DNA of 64,000 nucleotides from Dehalococcoidia bacterium (GCA_009693055.1 SHYA01000004.1:1-64000); one strand, 5' to 3'; counted from the stretch's first letter, positions 18,622-29,032 are shown. Program-made: numbers and translations. The notes: generated by a model from the sequence alone, not told the origin.

Positions 18622-19515
18622 CTACTCCGCAGGCCGGATGACCATCTTGTCTCCCTGGGTTTCCACGATGACGCGGCCCTGGAGGCGGAGCCGGCGCAGC
18701 TGCTCCTCGGGGAGCTGGAGCCTGCCCGCGGCATCCACGAGTACGTACTCCTCCAGCTCGCGTTGCCCCTCGCCGCGGAACGTGGGGCGCATGACGATCT
18801 CCATGCTCAGGCGGCCGTCCCTGATCTGCACCACGCGGTCTACGTAACGGGCGACTCCCGGATAGTGCGTGACGACGATCACGGTTGTCCCGTACTTCTC
18901 CGAGACGGAGCGCAGGCCGGTGAAGACTTCCGCAGCCGTGTGGGTGTCCAGCTCGCCCGTCGGCTCGTCGGCGAGGACAAGGAGCGGCCTGTTGGCGAGG
19001 GCGACCGCGATGGAGACGCGTTGCTGCTCGCCGCCGGAGAGTTGGCTGGGATAGCGGTGCGCCTTGTCCGCGAGGCCCAGCGTCGCCAGAAGCTCCGCAG
19101 CGCGCGCCTTGCGTTCGGCGTCCTCCTTGCCGACCAGGGCCATCGGAAGCGCGACGTTGTCCAGCGCCGTGAGGTAGGGCAGCAGGTTCCTGCTGACGGT
19201 CTGCCAGACAAAGCCGACCTCCCAGCGGCGGTAGGTCACCAGGTCGCGCTCGGTCATCGTGAGCAGGTCACGCTCGCCGACCAGAATGCGCCCCGCGGAC
19301 GGCCGGTCCAGACCCGCCAGGATGTTCAGCAGGGTGGTCTTGCCGCTGCCGCTTGCCCCGACGACCGCGATGACCTCGCCCGCCTGGACCTGCAGGTCCA
19401 GGCCCCTGAGCGCCACCACCTCAAGGTCGGCCCGTTTGTAGATCTTGAACAGGTCCTGGCAGTCCACCACGGCCGCCTTGGTAGGAGGATGCTGTTGGAC
19501 AGGTGTCGTCGTCAT
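18622..19515 (-). CDS. ABC transporter ATP-binding protein (LolD/MacB type)
   Basis: [57 protein letters not shown]. Confidence 0.93.
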   Translation of the reverse strand: MTTTPVQQHPPTKAAVVDCQDLFKIYKRADLEVVALRGLDLQVQAGEVIAVVGASGSGKTTLLNILAGLDRPSAGRILVGERDLLTMTERDLVTYRRWEVGFVWQTVSRNLLPYLTALDNVALPMALVGKEDAERKARAAELLATLGLADKAHRYPSQLSGGEQQRVSIAVALANRPLLVLADEPTGELDTHTAAEVFTGLRSVSEKYGTTVIVVTHYPGVARYVDRVVQIRDGRLSMEIVMRPTFRGEGQRELEEYVLVDAAGRLQLPEEQLRRLRLQGRVIVETQGDKMVIRPAE

Positions 19516-19516
19516 G

Positions 19517-22500
19517 CTAGGTTTCTCCCATCCGCAGGACGCGTTGGATCTCCAGCCGGCCGAGGAGCCACGAGAGGGTGGCAACGGTCGTCACCGCCGC
19601 AATGCCAAGGGCGGCGTACGTGACCCCCAGGATCAACCAGTTGGTCTCCAGTATCATGGGCGGCGTGACTTTTCGTCCGCCTTCCGCCACCTCCAGCAGA
19701 GGGAGCAGCCATCTTCCCAGCTGGAACCCGACAAGACTTCCCACGCCTATCCCCACGCCCGCAATGATGGCTAGGTTGAACCAGACCACGCCGCTCAACT
19801 CTCTACGGGAGAAGCCAAGGGTCCGGAGGAGTGCGTACTCCGTCTGGTGCTCCCGGGCGTCAATGTAGCTGTAGAGGAGCAGTCCGGAAACGCTGGCGAG
19901 CACCACGGTGAGGAAGGCGAGGGCGAGCAAGCTGCTCCAGCCGGCGGTGACGAGCGGGTCTGCCTCGCGCGTGGCCACTTCGTAGTGAGCGTCCTCCGCT
20001 GAATAGACCCAGAATCCTTGGGAGAGAACGGCCTGCGTGATCGCCTTGCCGTCCAACGCGTCCTGTGCCACGGTCCTGACCCACGTTTCGCCGTTGGGCC
20101 GGAACGGCTGCGAGGCGTGCAGCGCGGCGAAGGGCCCGATGCGGCTGATGTCCACCACCACAAACGCCTCCCGGTCCGGGTAGACGGTGGGGAAGTAGTC
20201 TAACTGGCCGACGACGTGGAACGGCGCGTACGCGCCGAAGGCCCACACGGTGGTCGTGTCGTCCACCTTCGCCCCGGCGCGCCTGAGGAACTCCGGGCTT
20301 GCGAGCACCGGCATAGCCGCTTCTTCCCCGTACCGGAGGCCGCGGATGCCTGCGCCGCCGGCGCTCCAGGTCAGCGCGACGCTGCGCCTGCCTTCCCGCC
20401 CGACGGACTCGCTGGACTCAAGCGTTACGGGGGCGGTCGCGCCGTAGTCCTGAAGCACCCGCCAAGCGCCAAGCTCCTGGAAGTCCGAGAGTGCCCCGCT
20501 GTTTCCGGTCGTCGTGACGGCCCGCAGGTCGTCCAGGTAGATCGCGCCGGGACGCAGGGCGCCACGCACGGGCCGGGCCACGATGCCGACGAGGGAGTAC
20601 GGTGGCTCGTAGTGAACGGTCGGCATTCCGCTCCTCTGGCCTCCGAGCTGGGAAGGCGCCACCGTTGCCTTCAGCGGCTGCCAGCCCTGAGCGGTAACGA
20701 TGCCAAAGGTGGCGTCAAAGAAGTACCCCTGGCGGTCTTGGAGTCTTGCCGAAATCTGCAAGGTCGGCGAGTTGTACCGCACGAGCGCCCAGACGGTGAG
20801 CTCCCGGGTGTCTGGTGGGAGTTCTATTCCGGATGATGTAGGTGGCTCCGCTTGAGAGAGCGCGTCCGTGAGTGAGGTCTTGAAAAAGTCGGGCCGGGAC
20901 CAAGCGGAACGGGTAAAACTCTCAGGGTCAATCGCCATGACCGTCACGCCGGCGCCGAATCCGGTGCTCGTGGTCCAGCCGTCTGCCCGCGCCACGTCCG
21001 AGGAATCGGCCACGCCCGGCAGGGCGGCCAGGCCCGCAGCGGGTCCGTTTCCAAGGAGGGTCAAGGCGCCTCCGGCGTGTTCCACGCGGAGGTCTGCGCC
21101 CACCTCGTAGCGGACCCGGTCGTCCTGGCTGCGGTCCAGGCTGGCGCTTACGGTGGCCCCAACCACGCCCAATCCGGTCGCCAGCAGCAACAGCAGGACG
21201 AGCAGCCCGGCGGGGACGGGATCGCGCGCCAGACGGCGCGAGGCCTGGAGTAGCCAGGGTGGCGCCATGGGAGGCAGCAGACGCGCCACGAGCAGCGTTG
21301 CGAAGGGGAACACCCGAAGCAGGAGCAGTCCGATAGCCACGAGGCCGAGAATGGGGCCAAGCAGCAGGGAGAAGTCCAGTTGCAGCCCTTCGCTGCCCAA
21401 GCGCTGGACCAGGAAGGTATTTTCATCCCGGATCTGCCACCAGAGGAAACCGACAACGGCGAGCAGAAGAACGTCAAGGAAGCGGCGCTGGATGAGGAGC
21501 GTGCCGGCGGGCCGTGCCTGGCTTTGGCGGACCTCCACAATGGTGCGATGCGCGGCGACAAACGCGGCGATACCGATGACGGCCACGGCGAGGAGCGCTC
21601 CGGCGGCGCCCAGGAGGTACGCCTGCCAGGAGAATGTGGCGCCCACCAGTCCCCCGGCGCCGAGCTGGTTGGAGGCTACGCGGTCGGTTACGGCCACCAT
21701 CACCATCGCCAGCACGGGGCCCAGCGCTAGGGCGGGCGCAGCCATGAATAGTCCTTCAACGAGCGCCAAGGAGGCAATCTGGCGGTTGGTGGAGCCGCGC
21801 GCTTTGAGCAGGGCGGTTTCCGCTGTCCGCTCGCGAGCGAGGAGTCCGGCCACGAGGAAGAGGTAGTACATGAGCGTGCCGACGACCAGGAAAATGACGA
21901 CGAAGAGCGGAAGGCGCCCAAGGACGAGCCGGTCTTTGTAGCGGTCCAGCACTTCGGGGAGGTCTGTGGCGGTGGAGCTGGACTCCAGGCTCCGGGCGTG
22001 GGAGATGGCGCTCTGCATGGCGGCCTTGAGCCTGTCCGCCTGTGAGGCTTCGATCCCCTCCTTGTTCAGGTAGAAGTACCAGTGGAACGACGAGTTCATG
22101 GTGCCGTAGGTCGCGCTCACGAAGCGGAAGAGCGCATCCTCCGTGGTGAACATCGGCGCCCACAGCCAGCGAGACGAGGTGTTGCTCAGCTTCTCTTTGG
22201 AGCCGAACCAGTACTCCTCTTGCGGGTCGGTCGCCTGGATGATGCCGACCACGCGCGGCTTGACGGAGCGGCTGGGATCTCCAAGGATCGCCACGTAAGC
22301 GTCAAGTGTGTCTCCCACAGCGATGTCTAAAGCCTGCGCGGCAACCGCTTCAAGAGCGACCTCCAGCTCCGCGGCGCCTGGGGAAGGCAACCGCCCTTCC
22401 ACCACCTGGACGTGCCCTTCAAGCCCGCTCATGGACTGGAGAGGTCCGCGGGGGCGGCTGTCCTCCGGCGTTTCCCAGGCTTCCCGGCCCTGCAAGAACA

Positions 22501-22849
22501 GTGTTGGGCTCTGGATGTACGCGGTCGTGTCCGCTAGGAATGGTTGGAGGGGCCGCTGCACCTCATCGCGGACGAAGCGGCTGTTCGCCGAGAACATCTG
22601 CTGGTCCGTAGGCCCGAACAGCTCGACCCGCAGGTTGACCGATTGCGCCGCGCTGGTCTTGAGGGTGTGCCGCAGCGCCGCCTGGTTGAGGACCGCTGAG
22701 TAGATAACGCCGCTGGCGAGCAGCGCCCCGGCCAAGACCATGCCGAACGCGACCGCGGCCTGAAGGCGCCAGTCGCTGCGCAGCCGCCGCCTTGCGAGCA
22801 GGGACGCGGCACTGAGCAGCGCCCACCAGTTGTTGCCGTTCCGATTCAT
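19517..22849 (-). CDS. FtsX-like permease family ABC transporter permease
   Basis: About 1110 aa, FtsX-type TM blocks (LALAFLTVVLASVSGLLLYSYIDAREHQTEYALLRTLGFSRREL); start MNRNGNNWW at 22849. Confidence 0.88.
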   Translation of the reverse strand: MNRNGNNWWALLSAASLLARRRLRSDWRLQAAVAFGMVLAGALLASGVIYSAVLNQAALRHTLKTSAAQSVNLRVELFGPTDQQMFSANSRFVRDEVQRPLQPFLADTTAYIQSPTLFLQGREAWETPEDSRPRGPLQSMSGLEGHVQVVEGRLPSPGAAELEVALEAVAAQALDIAVGDTLDAYVAILGDPSRSVKPRVVGIIQATDPQEEYWFGSKEKLSNTSSRWLWAPMFTTEDALFRFVSATYGTMNSSFHWYFYLNKEGIEASQADRLKAAMQSAISHARSLESSSTATDLPEVLDRYKDRLVLGRLPLFVVIFLVVGTLMYYLFLVAGLLARERTAETALLKARGSTNRQIASLALVEGLFMAAPALALGPVLAMVMVAVTDRVASNQLGAGGLVGATFSWQAYLLGAAGALLAVAVIGIAAFVAAHRTIVEVRQSQARPAGTLLIQRRFLDVLLLAVVGFLWWQIRDENTFLVQRLGSEGLQLDFSLLLGPILGLVAIGLLLLRVFPFATLLVARLLPPMAPPWLLQASRRLARDPVPAGLLVLLLLLATGLGVVGATVSASLDRSQDDRVRYEVGADLRVEHAGGALTLLGNGPAAGLAALPGVADSSDVARADGWTTSTGFGAGVTVMAIDPESFTRSAWSRPDFFKTSLTDALSQAEPPTSSGIELPPDTRELTVWALVRYNSPTLQISARLQDRQGYFFDATFGIVTAQGWQPLKATVAPSQLGGQRSGMPTVHYEPPYSLVGIVARPVRGALRPGAIYLDDLRAVTTTGNSGALSDFQELGAWRVLQDYGATAPVTLESSESVGREGRRSVALTWSAGGAGIRGLRYGEEAAMPVLASPEFLRRAGAKVDDTTTVWAFGAYAPFHVVGQLDYFPTVYPDREAFVVVDISRIGPFAALHASQPFRPNGETWVRTVAQDALDGKAITQAVLSQGFWVYSAEDAHYEVATREADPLVTAGWSSLLALAFLTVVLASVSGLLLYSYIDAREHQTEYALLRTLGFSRRELSGVVWFNLAIIAGVGIGVGSLVGFQLGRWLLPLLEVAEGGRKVTPPMILETNWLILGVTYAALGIAAVTTVATLSWLLGRLEIQRVLRMGET

Positions 22850-25800
22850 TCTGCGCTCCTCAGGACGCTGCTCGCTCTCATGCGCCAGGTTGCAAGAAGG
22901 GCAACGGCGGCCGCCAGCCCCGCCGCAACGACTGCCCCCGCGATGGCCAGGCCGCTCAGGGTGCCGTCTATGCTGAGGGACACCGGCGGCAGAGACGCTT
23001 CCGTAAGGCCTTGGGCTGAGAGGTAACCAAGCGCCCAGCGCCCGATCCACAGGCCGATGCCCACGCCCGCAAGGATGCCGATGACGCCCACGACGGCGAA
23101 CTCAAAGGCCACGAGCGCGAAGACGTTCATGCGAGAGAACCCCAGCGTCTCCAGAACGGCCAGCTCCACCCGGCCCGTCTGGACGAGCAGGGCCGCGAAC
23201 AGCAGAAGCCCCAAGATGGCCGTGCCGGCGAGGGCAAGAAGGCTCAGGAGGACCAGGCTCCGCCAGCCTCCAGCGGTGAGGGGGTCTTGCTTTGCCGCGT
23301 CTGCCTCCGCGCGGCTGTCGGTGAGCGCCATGCTCGGGGGAAGCGCCTCCCTGATTGCGGCGATCGTGCTCTCCGCTGGGGCGCCGGGTTCCAGACCCAG
23401 CCAAAGCTGGTTCGGGTACTCCACGACGCCGTACGGCATGGCGTCCGCGTACCGCAAATAGTGTTCGGTGCTGAGGACAAGGAACGAGCCTCTGCGTGGG
23501 TCCAGGGGCGGAAAGAACTTGGCCGTCTCAGCGACGCGAACAGGGATTAGGACTCGGTTGATGGACACGAGCAGCTCATCCCCGATGTTGAAAGGAGGGC
23601 CGGCGACCACCGGGAGCGGGGTTGGGACCACCGGCAGGATGACGCCGCGAAGGTCCTGGCTGATCGCTGCGGGCCAGTCAAACGCCAGCGCCCCTCCGTC
23701 GCGCGCCTGCGAAGGCCCCACCTGGCGTACGGTGTCCTCCGCCAGGTACGGCGTTGGGAACGTGACCCATGGGCCGGCGCGGTCAAACGCATCAACGACC
23801 GTAGTCCCGCCTGGGCCGATGGCGGACAGGTCGTCCAGGAGAAGCTGCCCCGTCCCGGATTTGCCCAGGGAGCCCGTCGTCAAGAAGAAGCTTAGGACGC
23901 TGAATGGCCTGACCGCCACCCCATCTTCCGGGAAGGACGCGCTGAAGAAACGCCAGTCGGGGATTGCCAGCTCGCCCAGGAACAAGTCGCGCGCCGCCCC
24001 ATTGGCGCCGACGAGATGCACCCACAGGTTAAGGCCGTCAAAACGCCTGCTGGGCCGGGTCCAGACACCCACCTCCTGGGCGTCTGACGGCAGCGGGATG
24101 CCTACGTTGGGCGGCACGGGCGCTTTCAGCGGGTCCATGAGGCCCTTCAGGCTTTTGGTGGCGAAGTCGCTTCGGAACCAGGCCGTTTCAGCAAACGTCT
24201 CCGGGTCAACGGAGAGCACCTCCATCGTCATCGTCGGTCCGCCTTTGACCAAGGAACCCGTGGTCCGGACCACGGGGCTGACCGCCCGCACCTCGGGTAT
24301 GTCCGAGAGAGCGGCGATGCTCGCCGCGAGCTGGGCGCTGGGAAGGGGGAAGGACGTGGATGCCACAACTTCTCCGCCCACCTTGTAGAGGCTCTGGGAG
24401 CTCCGGGCGTCCTGGAGCGTGGCGGAGAACATGGCGCCGAAGATTCCGAGGGCGATGGAGAGGGTGAGCAGCAGGCAAAGGGCGCTGTAGAGGCTGGCGT
24501 CGCGCGCCACACGCCGCAGGCCGTGCAGGAGCCAAGGTGCGGCGAGCCGCTCCGCTGCCTTCGCCAGGAGCCTGGTTACCATGGGGAAGGCCCGAAGCAT
24601 CACGAGGGCCGCCGCGAACAGCCCCAACGCGGGGCCGACCAAGGTCAGCGGCGACACGTCCACTCCTTCGCCGACGAGCTGAGACGTGATGAACCCTCCG
24701 CGTCCCCGGAGCTGCCACCACGCAAGGCCGACCATGGCGAGCAGAAGGAGGTCAATGTGATACCGGTGGAGAGCAAGGGTCGTTGCGGGGCGGGACCGTT
24801 CACGCAGAGAAGATGCCACGCTCCCAAGCCCGGCCAGGAGACTCGCGGAACTCAGCACGGCAAGAGCGAGCAGTCCCACCAGCGTGCTCAAGCCATAGCT
24901 CGTCAGTGTGATGCTGGGGAGCGTGCTCACGGCGCCACCAAACAGGCTGGCGCCGAAGGGATACCGGACAAGAAGGAACGCCAGCGGCGGCCCCAGGGCT
25001 ACCGCGGGCAAAACGACGAGCATCGCCTCGCCGATGCCAAAGAGCAGCACCGTCTGAAGCAGGCTCGCCCCGCGGCTTCGGAGCAGGATGACCTCGTGCC
25101 CTCGGGACCGGGCCAGCATGCCGCTCACAACCCAGAGGTAGTACAACAGCACGCTAACGACGAGCGCGGCGAAGAGGAAGATGGGCACTTGCGCGAGGTT
25201 CAGTCGCTCCTGGTAGACGTCCAGTTGCCTGTCCAGGGAGGTTAGGAGCAGCGACCGCGGGTACAGATTGTTGACGTCGTGTTCCAGGGAGCTCAGACCA
25301 CTGGTTACTCCCCCGATGCTGCTGGTGGAGACCGAGTCGGAATCGAGGTAAAGGCGCCACCAGAAGCTGCCGGGCATGGTTGGGTAGCGCGCGGCAATGG
25401 ACGCGAAGAAGTCCCGCTCGGGGATAAACATCGGAATGAAGGGGCCCTGCATCGTCTCAATGAGGCGGAAGAGCCTCACGTCGCCGAGCCAGTACTCCTC
25501 CTTAGGGTCGGTGGGGACAGCGATGCCCACGATCGTGAGCAGGAGGGCGTCTGAAGCGGGGGAGTCGGGAGGGCGGACGTCAACTTCAAATCCCACGTCC
25601 CACTGGACGCGCCGCGCCAGCTCCTGGCCCACGACGACCTCCAGCCTGCCGGGCTCGGCCGTGGGTTGGGATAGTTGCGGCCAGCGCCCTCTGACGAGGG
25701 TGGAGTGCTCCTGGAACGCGGTTTGGAAGAAGACGAACCCCTGGAGACCCGGCCGGCTGCGAGCAGGTTCAACCATCGTGACAGTTTCTGTGCGGCCGAA

Positions 25801-26112
25801 CCGGTGCTGTTCCAGCAGGAGGCCGCCCAGCCGCTTGCTAACACTTCCCTCTACGGCGGTCTGGAGCGAGCGGTACTCTTTTTCGCCGAGCGGGCGATCG
25901 CTGATGACCAACTGGGCGTTCAGGGTGTCTTGCGGCGCGGTGCGGAGCGCGTGCTGGAGTCCGCGTTCGGCGAGCGTGTCATTGTAGAGGCTAGTAGCGG
26001 CGATGACCGTGGTGCCCAAGAGCACCGCGACGAATGAGACGAGCAGCAGCCGCCACGACGCTCGCAGCCGACGTCCCGTGAGCCACAGCAGGAACGTGCG
26101 CATCCGCCTCAT
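22846..26112 (-). CDS. FtsX-like permease family ABC transporter permease (paralog)
   Basis: 1088 aa, same architecture (LAVLETLGFSRMNVFALVAFEFAVVGVIGIL); overlaps the downstream gene by 4 nt. Confidence 0.88.
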   Translation of the reverse strand: MRRMRTFLLWLTGRRLRASWRLLLVSFVAVLLGTTVIAATSLYNDTLAERGLQHALRTAPQDTLNAQLVISDRPLGEKEYRSLQTAVEGSVSKRLGGLLLEQHRFGRTETVTMVEPARSRPGLQGFVFFQTAFQEHSTLVRGRWPQLSQPTAEPGRLEVVVGQELARRVQWDVGFEVDVRPPDSPASDALLLTIVGIAVPTDPKEEYWLGDVRLFRLIETMQGPFIPMFIPERDFFASIAARYPTMPGSFWWRLYLDSDSVSTSSIGGVTSGLSSLEHDVNNLYPRSLLLTSLDRQLDVYQERLNLAQVPIFLFAALVVSVLLYYLWVVSGMLARSRGHEVILLRSRGASLLQTVLLFGIGEAMLVVLPAVALGPPLAFLLVRYPFGASLFGGAVSTLPSITLTSYGLSTLVGLLALAVLSSASLLAGLGSVASSLRERSRPATTLALHRYHIDLLLLAMVGLAWWQLRGRGGFITSQLVGEGVDVSPLTLVGPALGLFAAALVMLRAFPMVTRLLAKAAERLAAPWLLHGLRRVARDASLYSALCLLLTLSIALGIFGAMFSATLQDARSSQSLYKVGGEVVASTSFPLPSAQLAASIAALSDIPEVRAVSPVVRTTGSLVKGGPTMTMEVLSVDPETFAETAWFRSDFATKSLKGLMDPLKAPVPPNVGIPLPSDAQEVGVWTRPSRRFDGLNLWVHLVGANGAARDLFLGELAIPDWRFFSASFPEDGVAVRPFSVLSFFLTTGSLGKSGTGQLLLDDLSAIGPGGTTVVDAFDRAGPWVTFPTPYLAEDTVRQVGPSQARDGGALAFDWPAAISQDLRGVILPVVPTPLPVVAGPPFNIGDELLVSINRVLIPVRVAETAKFFPPLDPRRGSFLVLSTEHYLRYADAMPYGVVEYPNQLWLGLEPGAPAESTIAAIREALPPSMALTDSRAEADAAKQDPLTAGGWRSLVLLSLLALAGTAILGLLLFAALLVQTGRVELAVLETLGFSRMNVFALVAFEFAVVGVIGILAGVGIGLWIGRWALGYLSAQGLTEASLPPVSLSIDGTLSGLAIAGAVVAAGLAAAVALLATWRMRASSVLRSAE

Positions 26113-26189
26113 CGCTTAAGGCGCTCCTGTGGGGGCCGTCTGCGCGGGCGGGGGGAGGTCTGCCACGAACGAGCACATGCGTTTCACAC

Positions 26190-28568
26190 CTAGGTAGTGC
26201 GAGACAAGATACCAGGCCGCCGACGTAGCGAGGCGGCCGGTTTTCCTTCGTTGGCCTGGTTGCACACCTCAAGATGCGCGGAGAAGAGCGTGCAGTTTTC
26301 TCGTATCGTCTCCACCGTTGCATCCCGATACATCTTCAAGTACGAAACGACGTCCCCGTAACAGGTCTGTTGGTCTTCAGCGCTGAAGAACTGGTCGCAG
26401 TAAGGGAAGGCGAACGAGCCGTCCCAGGTGTTGTCCGCCAGGGCGTAAATGGTCCCCTGAATGCAGGAGCGGCGCTCCGCGCCGGCCACCACTGTGCACC
26501 ACTGGGCTGCTTCCTGCCCCTTTCCCACGCGCACGTCGTCGGCCAGGTCGCGGCCCCAACTGAGGAAGCAGGCGGTCTGGGCCGGCGAGTCCCGGCACTC
26601 GGCAATCGTCCTCTCTGGCGTGAAGCGGAGCTCCCGCCACCAACTCGTCTGCATTGTGTAGCAATCGTAGACGTAGTTTTTGGGGAGAACATTGCAGGGG
26701 TAGTGCGGGTCGTCCTCCTTGAGGTTCCTCAGGGACCTGTTGAAGGCGGAGATGTTCTCCATGACGAGACCGCCGGCGCAGTTGTGCTGTTGGAAAACAT
26801 CCGCGAGCAGATCGCAGATGGAAAGCCCCTTCACCATGTCGTATTGGAGAGAGAAAAGGACCGCATGGCCCAACCCGTGCAGGCACTGGAAGTGGAGGTT
26901 GGTGCCCCGTGCCTTAGCGTCATCGCACAGCGTTGGAGCCTTTGCTTTCACCGTTTCGTACGGTACGTGCATGATGGGCATGTTGGCGTCTGTATTGGAC
27001 ATCACGGTGCCGTCCGGCATGACATGGGGTCTGGCGGCATCGGCCATGAAGACCCGCTCAATGACGCCGTGGTAGCAGCCCGCATGAGAGGTTTGGTCGC
27101 AAGCCGAGAAGGCGTCCGGGACGTTCCCTATCTTCCGATAGGTCTCACGCCCGATGGAGTGAACGATAACGTGGGAGATGGCCGAGATTTCATTGTCAGT
27201 GGCGATGAGCCTTGCCAGATGGCCAAGAGCTTCACGCGTGTGGTGCGTCGCCAGGTAACTCAGGTGGAAGGTCTCCCAGCACGCCACCTGCTTGGCGAGG
27301 TCTCCGGCGCCCATGCATCGGCGGATTTGCGTGTCGTAGTACTCTTGGTCTGATTCGCCGGAGACGGGCGAGGCCGGGGCGACGGGCTGGGACGCGGCGG
27401 CGGGCTGGGACGCGGCGGCGGGCTGGGACGCGGCGGCGGGCTGGGACGGAAGGGTTGGCTGGCCGCTGGCTGTGGCGCCGGAAGAGTCTCCGCCTGGCAG
27501 CCGGTCTGCCCGCCACAGGGCGAGCACAACCGCGCCCGCGATAACGAGCGCTGCTGCTAACCCGGTGATGAACCGTCTGCTCATGTCCTCTCCTGTCCGG
27601 AACCCCGATCCGGGTCTCTTGCTGGTATTACGCAGCTGGGGCCTGACGGGCTTTCTTGTTGTTCGCCACAGCAGGAACCCGGGCCCCACAGCAAGGTACA
27701 CCCCCGCGAGGATGAGCCCTCCGCCTGCCAACGTCCAGGCGCGCGGGCTTCCGTCAAGGACTGCCCAGGCCAAAAGCGTTGCGCCTATCGGCTCGGCCAT
27801 GACCGCCGTTGCCACCAGCGGCGCGGCCAGGTACCGCAAGGCCCAGTTGAGCGCCGAGTGTCCCACCACCTGTGGGACCAGCGCCACCAGGGCCATGTAA
27901 AGGTAGTCCTTATTGTCGAAGTGTACCAGACTGACCCCGCCAATGACGGCAGTTGCCGCCAGGAGAGCGGCCGCCCCGGCATAGACCGGTGCGATGTACA
28001 TGACCAGTGGGAGCGTGGCGCGCGCCCGGCGCCCCACGGTGTAGTACCCCGCAATGGAGACTATGCCCAGGAGTGCCAGGCCGTGGCTAAGCAACGCTCG
28101 CTCGTCCCAGCGGAAGTCGCCAACCCCGATGAGAACTCCGCCAACGGTGCCGATTCCGATGCCCCAGAAAACGCGGGGCTGGACCGCCTCGCGCAGGAAA
28201 AAGGCGGCGGCGACGGTGACGAGGAGCGGGTTGGAGGTCACGATGACCACCGAGCTGGCGACGGAGGTGTAGGAGAGGGAGCCAATCCAGAACGCGAAGT
28301 GCAGCGCCAGGAAGAGCGCGGCAGCCCCGGGGAGGGCCCAGTCCTTCCTGGTAACGCCTCGCCAGGCGGAGCGGCTGTGGAGCAGCGCGAACGGGAGCAC
28401 GACGGCTGCGGGCAGCGCCATGTGGTACGTTGCGACCGCAAGGGAGGGGGCCTCTGCCAGCCGGATGAGGACCGCGGCTGTGGAGACTGCGCCAACACCA
28501 AGGGCCAAGCCGGCGTAGGGAGGGGTCCCCTTCTTAGGGCCTTCCGGCCCAGCGGGAAGCGCGCTCAC
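26190..28568 (-). CDS. EamA/DMT-type transporter continuous in frame with a TM-anchored Cys/His-rich domain (possibly two genes, internal ATG at 27584)
   Basis: Residues 1-~310 DMT permease (SSVVIVTSNPLLVTVAAAFFLREAVQPRVFWGIGIGTVGGVLIG); from 329 MSRRFITGLAAALVIAGAVVLALWR, SQPAAA repeats, then HVIVHSIGRETY...GCYHGVIE...CLHGLGHAV...CAGGLVMEN; AGGAGAGGAC SD before the internal ATG. Confidence 0.75.
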   Translation of the reverse strand: MSALPAGPEGPKKGTPPYAGLALGVGAVSTAAVLIRLAEAPSLAVATYHMALPAAVVLPFALLHSRSAWRGVTRKDWALPGAAALFLALHFAFWIGSLSYTSVASSVVIVTSNPLLVTVAAAFFLREAVQPRVFWGIGIGTVGGVLIGVGDFRWDERALLSHGLALLGIVSIAGYYTVGRRARATLPLVMYIAPVYAGAAALLAATAVIGGVSLVHFDNKDYLYMALVALVPQVVGHSALNWALRYLAAPLVATAVMAEPIGATLLAWAVLDGSPRAWTLAGGGLILAGVYLAVGPGFLLWRTTRKPVRPQLRNTSKRPGSGFRTGEDMSRRFITGLAAALVIAGAVVLALWRADRLPGGDSSGATASGQPTLPSQPAAASQPAAASQPAAASQPVAPASPVSGESDQEYYDTQIRRCMGAGDLAKQVACWETFHLSYLATHHTREALGHLARLIATDNEISAISHVIVHSIGRETYRKIGNVPDAFSACDQTSHAGCYHGVIERVFMADAARPHVMPDGTVMSNTDANMPIMHVPYETVKAKAPTLCDDAKARGTNLHFQCLHGLGHAVLFSLQYDMVKGLSICDLLADVFQQHNCAGGLVMENISAFNRSLRNLKEDDPHYPCNVLPKNYVYDCYTMQTSWWRELRFTPERTIAECRDSPAQTACFLSWGRDLADDVRVGKGQEAAQWCTVVAGAERRSCIQGTIYALADNTWDGSFAFPYCDQFFSAEDQQTCYGDVVSYLKMYRDATVETIRENCTLFSAHLEVCNQANEGKPAASLRRRPGILSRTT
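27384..27448. repeat. 18-bp tandem repeat encoding SQPAAA
   Basis: GGGCTGGGACGCGGCGGC repeated three times plus a partial copy; translated linker SQPAAASQPAAASQPAAASQPVAP. Confidence 0.9.
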
Positions 28569-28604
28569 TCTGGGTGCCTCCCTCCGGCGCTTTTGGGCAA
28601 GGCG

Positions 28605-28967
28605 CTAGCTGCGTGCCGGCAGCTCCTCTGCGAAGCTCAGCTCGTGCCCGTCAGGGTCGGTTATATGGAAGTGTCGCTCGCCCCACGAGGCGTCGGAAGG
28701 CGGTTGGTGCAGGGAGAGGCCCTGCTCCAGGCAGTGCCGGTAAAGGCCGTCCACGTCCCGGACCCTGAAGATGATGCGCCCCCACCAGGCGGGACGGTAG
28801 TCCCCGGCCAGGATGAGGTTCAGAAAGCCGGCGCCAGCCCTTAAGCTGGTGAAGGAGGCGGACGGGCCACCATACGCCAGCTGGAAGCCGAGGCGCTGGT
28901 AGAACTCAAGCGAGGCGGCCATGTCCCGCACCGCGATGGTCACTGCGCTGATGCTTTCCAGGCGCAT
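28605..28967 (-). CDS. VOC (glyoxalase/bleomycin resistance) family protein
   Basis: VTIAVRDMAASLEFYQRLGFQLAYGG...RHFHITDPDGHELSFAEEL. Confidence 0.9.
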   Translation of the reverse strand: MRLESISAVTIAVRDMAASLEFYQRLGFQLAYGGPSASFTSLRAGAGFLNLILAGDYRPAWWGRIIFRVRDVDGLYRHCLEQGLSLHQPPSDASWGERHFHITDPDGHELSFAEELPARS

Positions 28968-29032
28968 AGGCGACTCCGCAGATTATCAAGGCCTCACCCC
29001 CATGTGTCCGCGTCGGTAGGTGGCTGTGATTA

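Noticed and set aside
27384-27448. Tandem repeat as a CRISPR-like array
   Set aside because: 18-bp contiguous units without spacers, inside a coding frame encoding SQPAAA.
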